A stretch of DNA of 64,000 nucleotides. It comes from Desulfomicrobium macestii. Lineage in GTDB: Bacteria; Desulfobacterota; Desulfovibrionia; Desulfovibrionales; Desulfomicrobiaceae. A program made the position numbers and the translations under genes. Location: positions 16,743 to 80,742 of the forward strand of contig NZ_JADBGG010000022.1 of assembly GCF_014873765.1 (NCBI RefSeq). The letters run 5' to 3'. Position 1 is the stretch's first letter; the number at the start of each line of letters is the position of its first letter. Below are positions 63,977 to 64,000 of this stretch, piece after piece. The notes beneath the pieces were generated by a model. That model was given only the letters and a program-made list of their open reading frames with translations. It had not been told where the DNA came from and ran no database searches.

Positions 63977-64000
63977 CGGGGCGGGCAAGGGCCGCCGAAA

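Overview
The window is from a dissimilatory sulfate reducer of the Desulfovibrionales type. It carries the full dsrA-dsrB-dsrD-cbiA block, a ferritin of the Desulfovibrio bacterioferritin type, an abundant-type outer membrane porin next to hisD-purC-fabI, and many GC-rich intergenic palindromes. Desulfomicrobium or a close relative is my guess from protein resemblance and GC-rich codon use. The genus is inference.

Layout. 1-5.4 kb: partial TPR gene, dsrAB (sulfite reductase), dsrD, cobyrinate amidase and a small conserved gene. 5.5-15.1 kb: housekeeping genes, namely a YkgJ-type Cys-cluster protein, the cbpA-cbpM-clpB chaperone operon, a DUF1786 protein, an iron-sulfur flavoprotein, the Tex RNA-binding protein and a small secreted protein. 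15.1-31.5 kb: a single minus-strand array of exported proteins. In transcription order these are an outer membrane beta-barrel, several secreted proteins of unknown function, a KRE9/KNH-like protein, a large IPT/TIG-repeat protein, a beta-rich ORF separated from it by one in-frame TAG, a five-domain FN3 protein and an OmpA-type protein. A promoter with a 21-bp palindrome lies upstream. This is the best candidate for an undescribed multi-protein surface system. 31.8-40.7 kb: EamA exporter, bacterioferritin, a degenerate DUF89-like protein, mltA, DUF4254, gatB, an M20 peptidase and a TM2 protein. 40.9-45.4 kb: periplasmic binding protein, a membrane-anchored beta-carbonic anhydrase with a tandem paralogue that has lost all zinc ligands, a small zinc-ribbon gene with an in-frame UGA followed by a SECIS-like hairpin, a Tim44-like protein, SRP RNA and tRNA-Ser(GGA). 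45.5-57.3 kb: a VapBC-type toxin-antitoxin pair, thioredoxin 2, an MFS/spermidine-synthase fusion flanked by a duplicated fabI 3' end, the hisD-purC-fabI operon, porin, VCBS-repeat and TPR proteins. 57.7-63.7 kb: a six-gene set behind a sigma-54-type promoter, with two lone receivers, a TauE/SafE permease, a partner membrane protein, a PAS histidine kinase and an NtrC-class sigma-54 activator.

Genes that appear to work together are: dsrABD with cbiA (siroheme/corrinoid-linked sulfite reduction); cbpA/cbpM/clpB (protein disaggregation); the exported-protein array (cell surface); Tim44-like, zinc-ribbon and pseudo-carbonic anhydrase (one transcript, ATGA coupling at its first junction); and the two-component/TauE set (probably a sulfur oxyanion export circuit with its own sigma-54 control).

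The intergenic DNA is rich in structured repeats. It holds two inverted copies of a 175-bp hairpin element with compensatory base changes, a family of short GTCATTCCCG palindromes, and a 141-bp tandem repeat at the right edge. Functions are called from motifs and remembered family features. No database search was possible.
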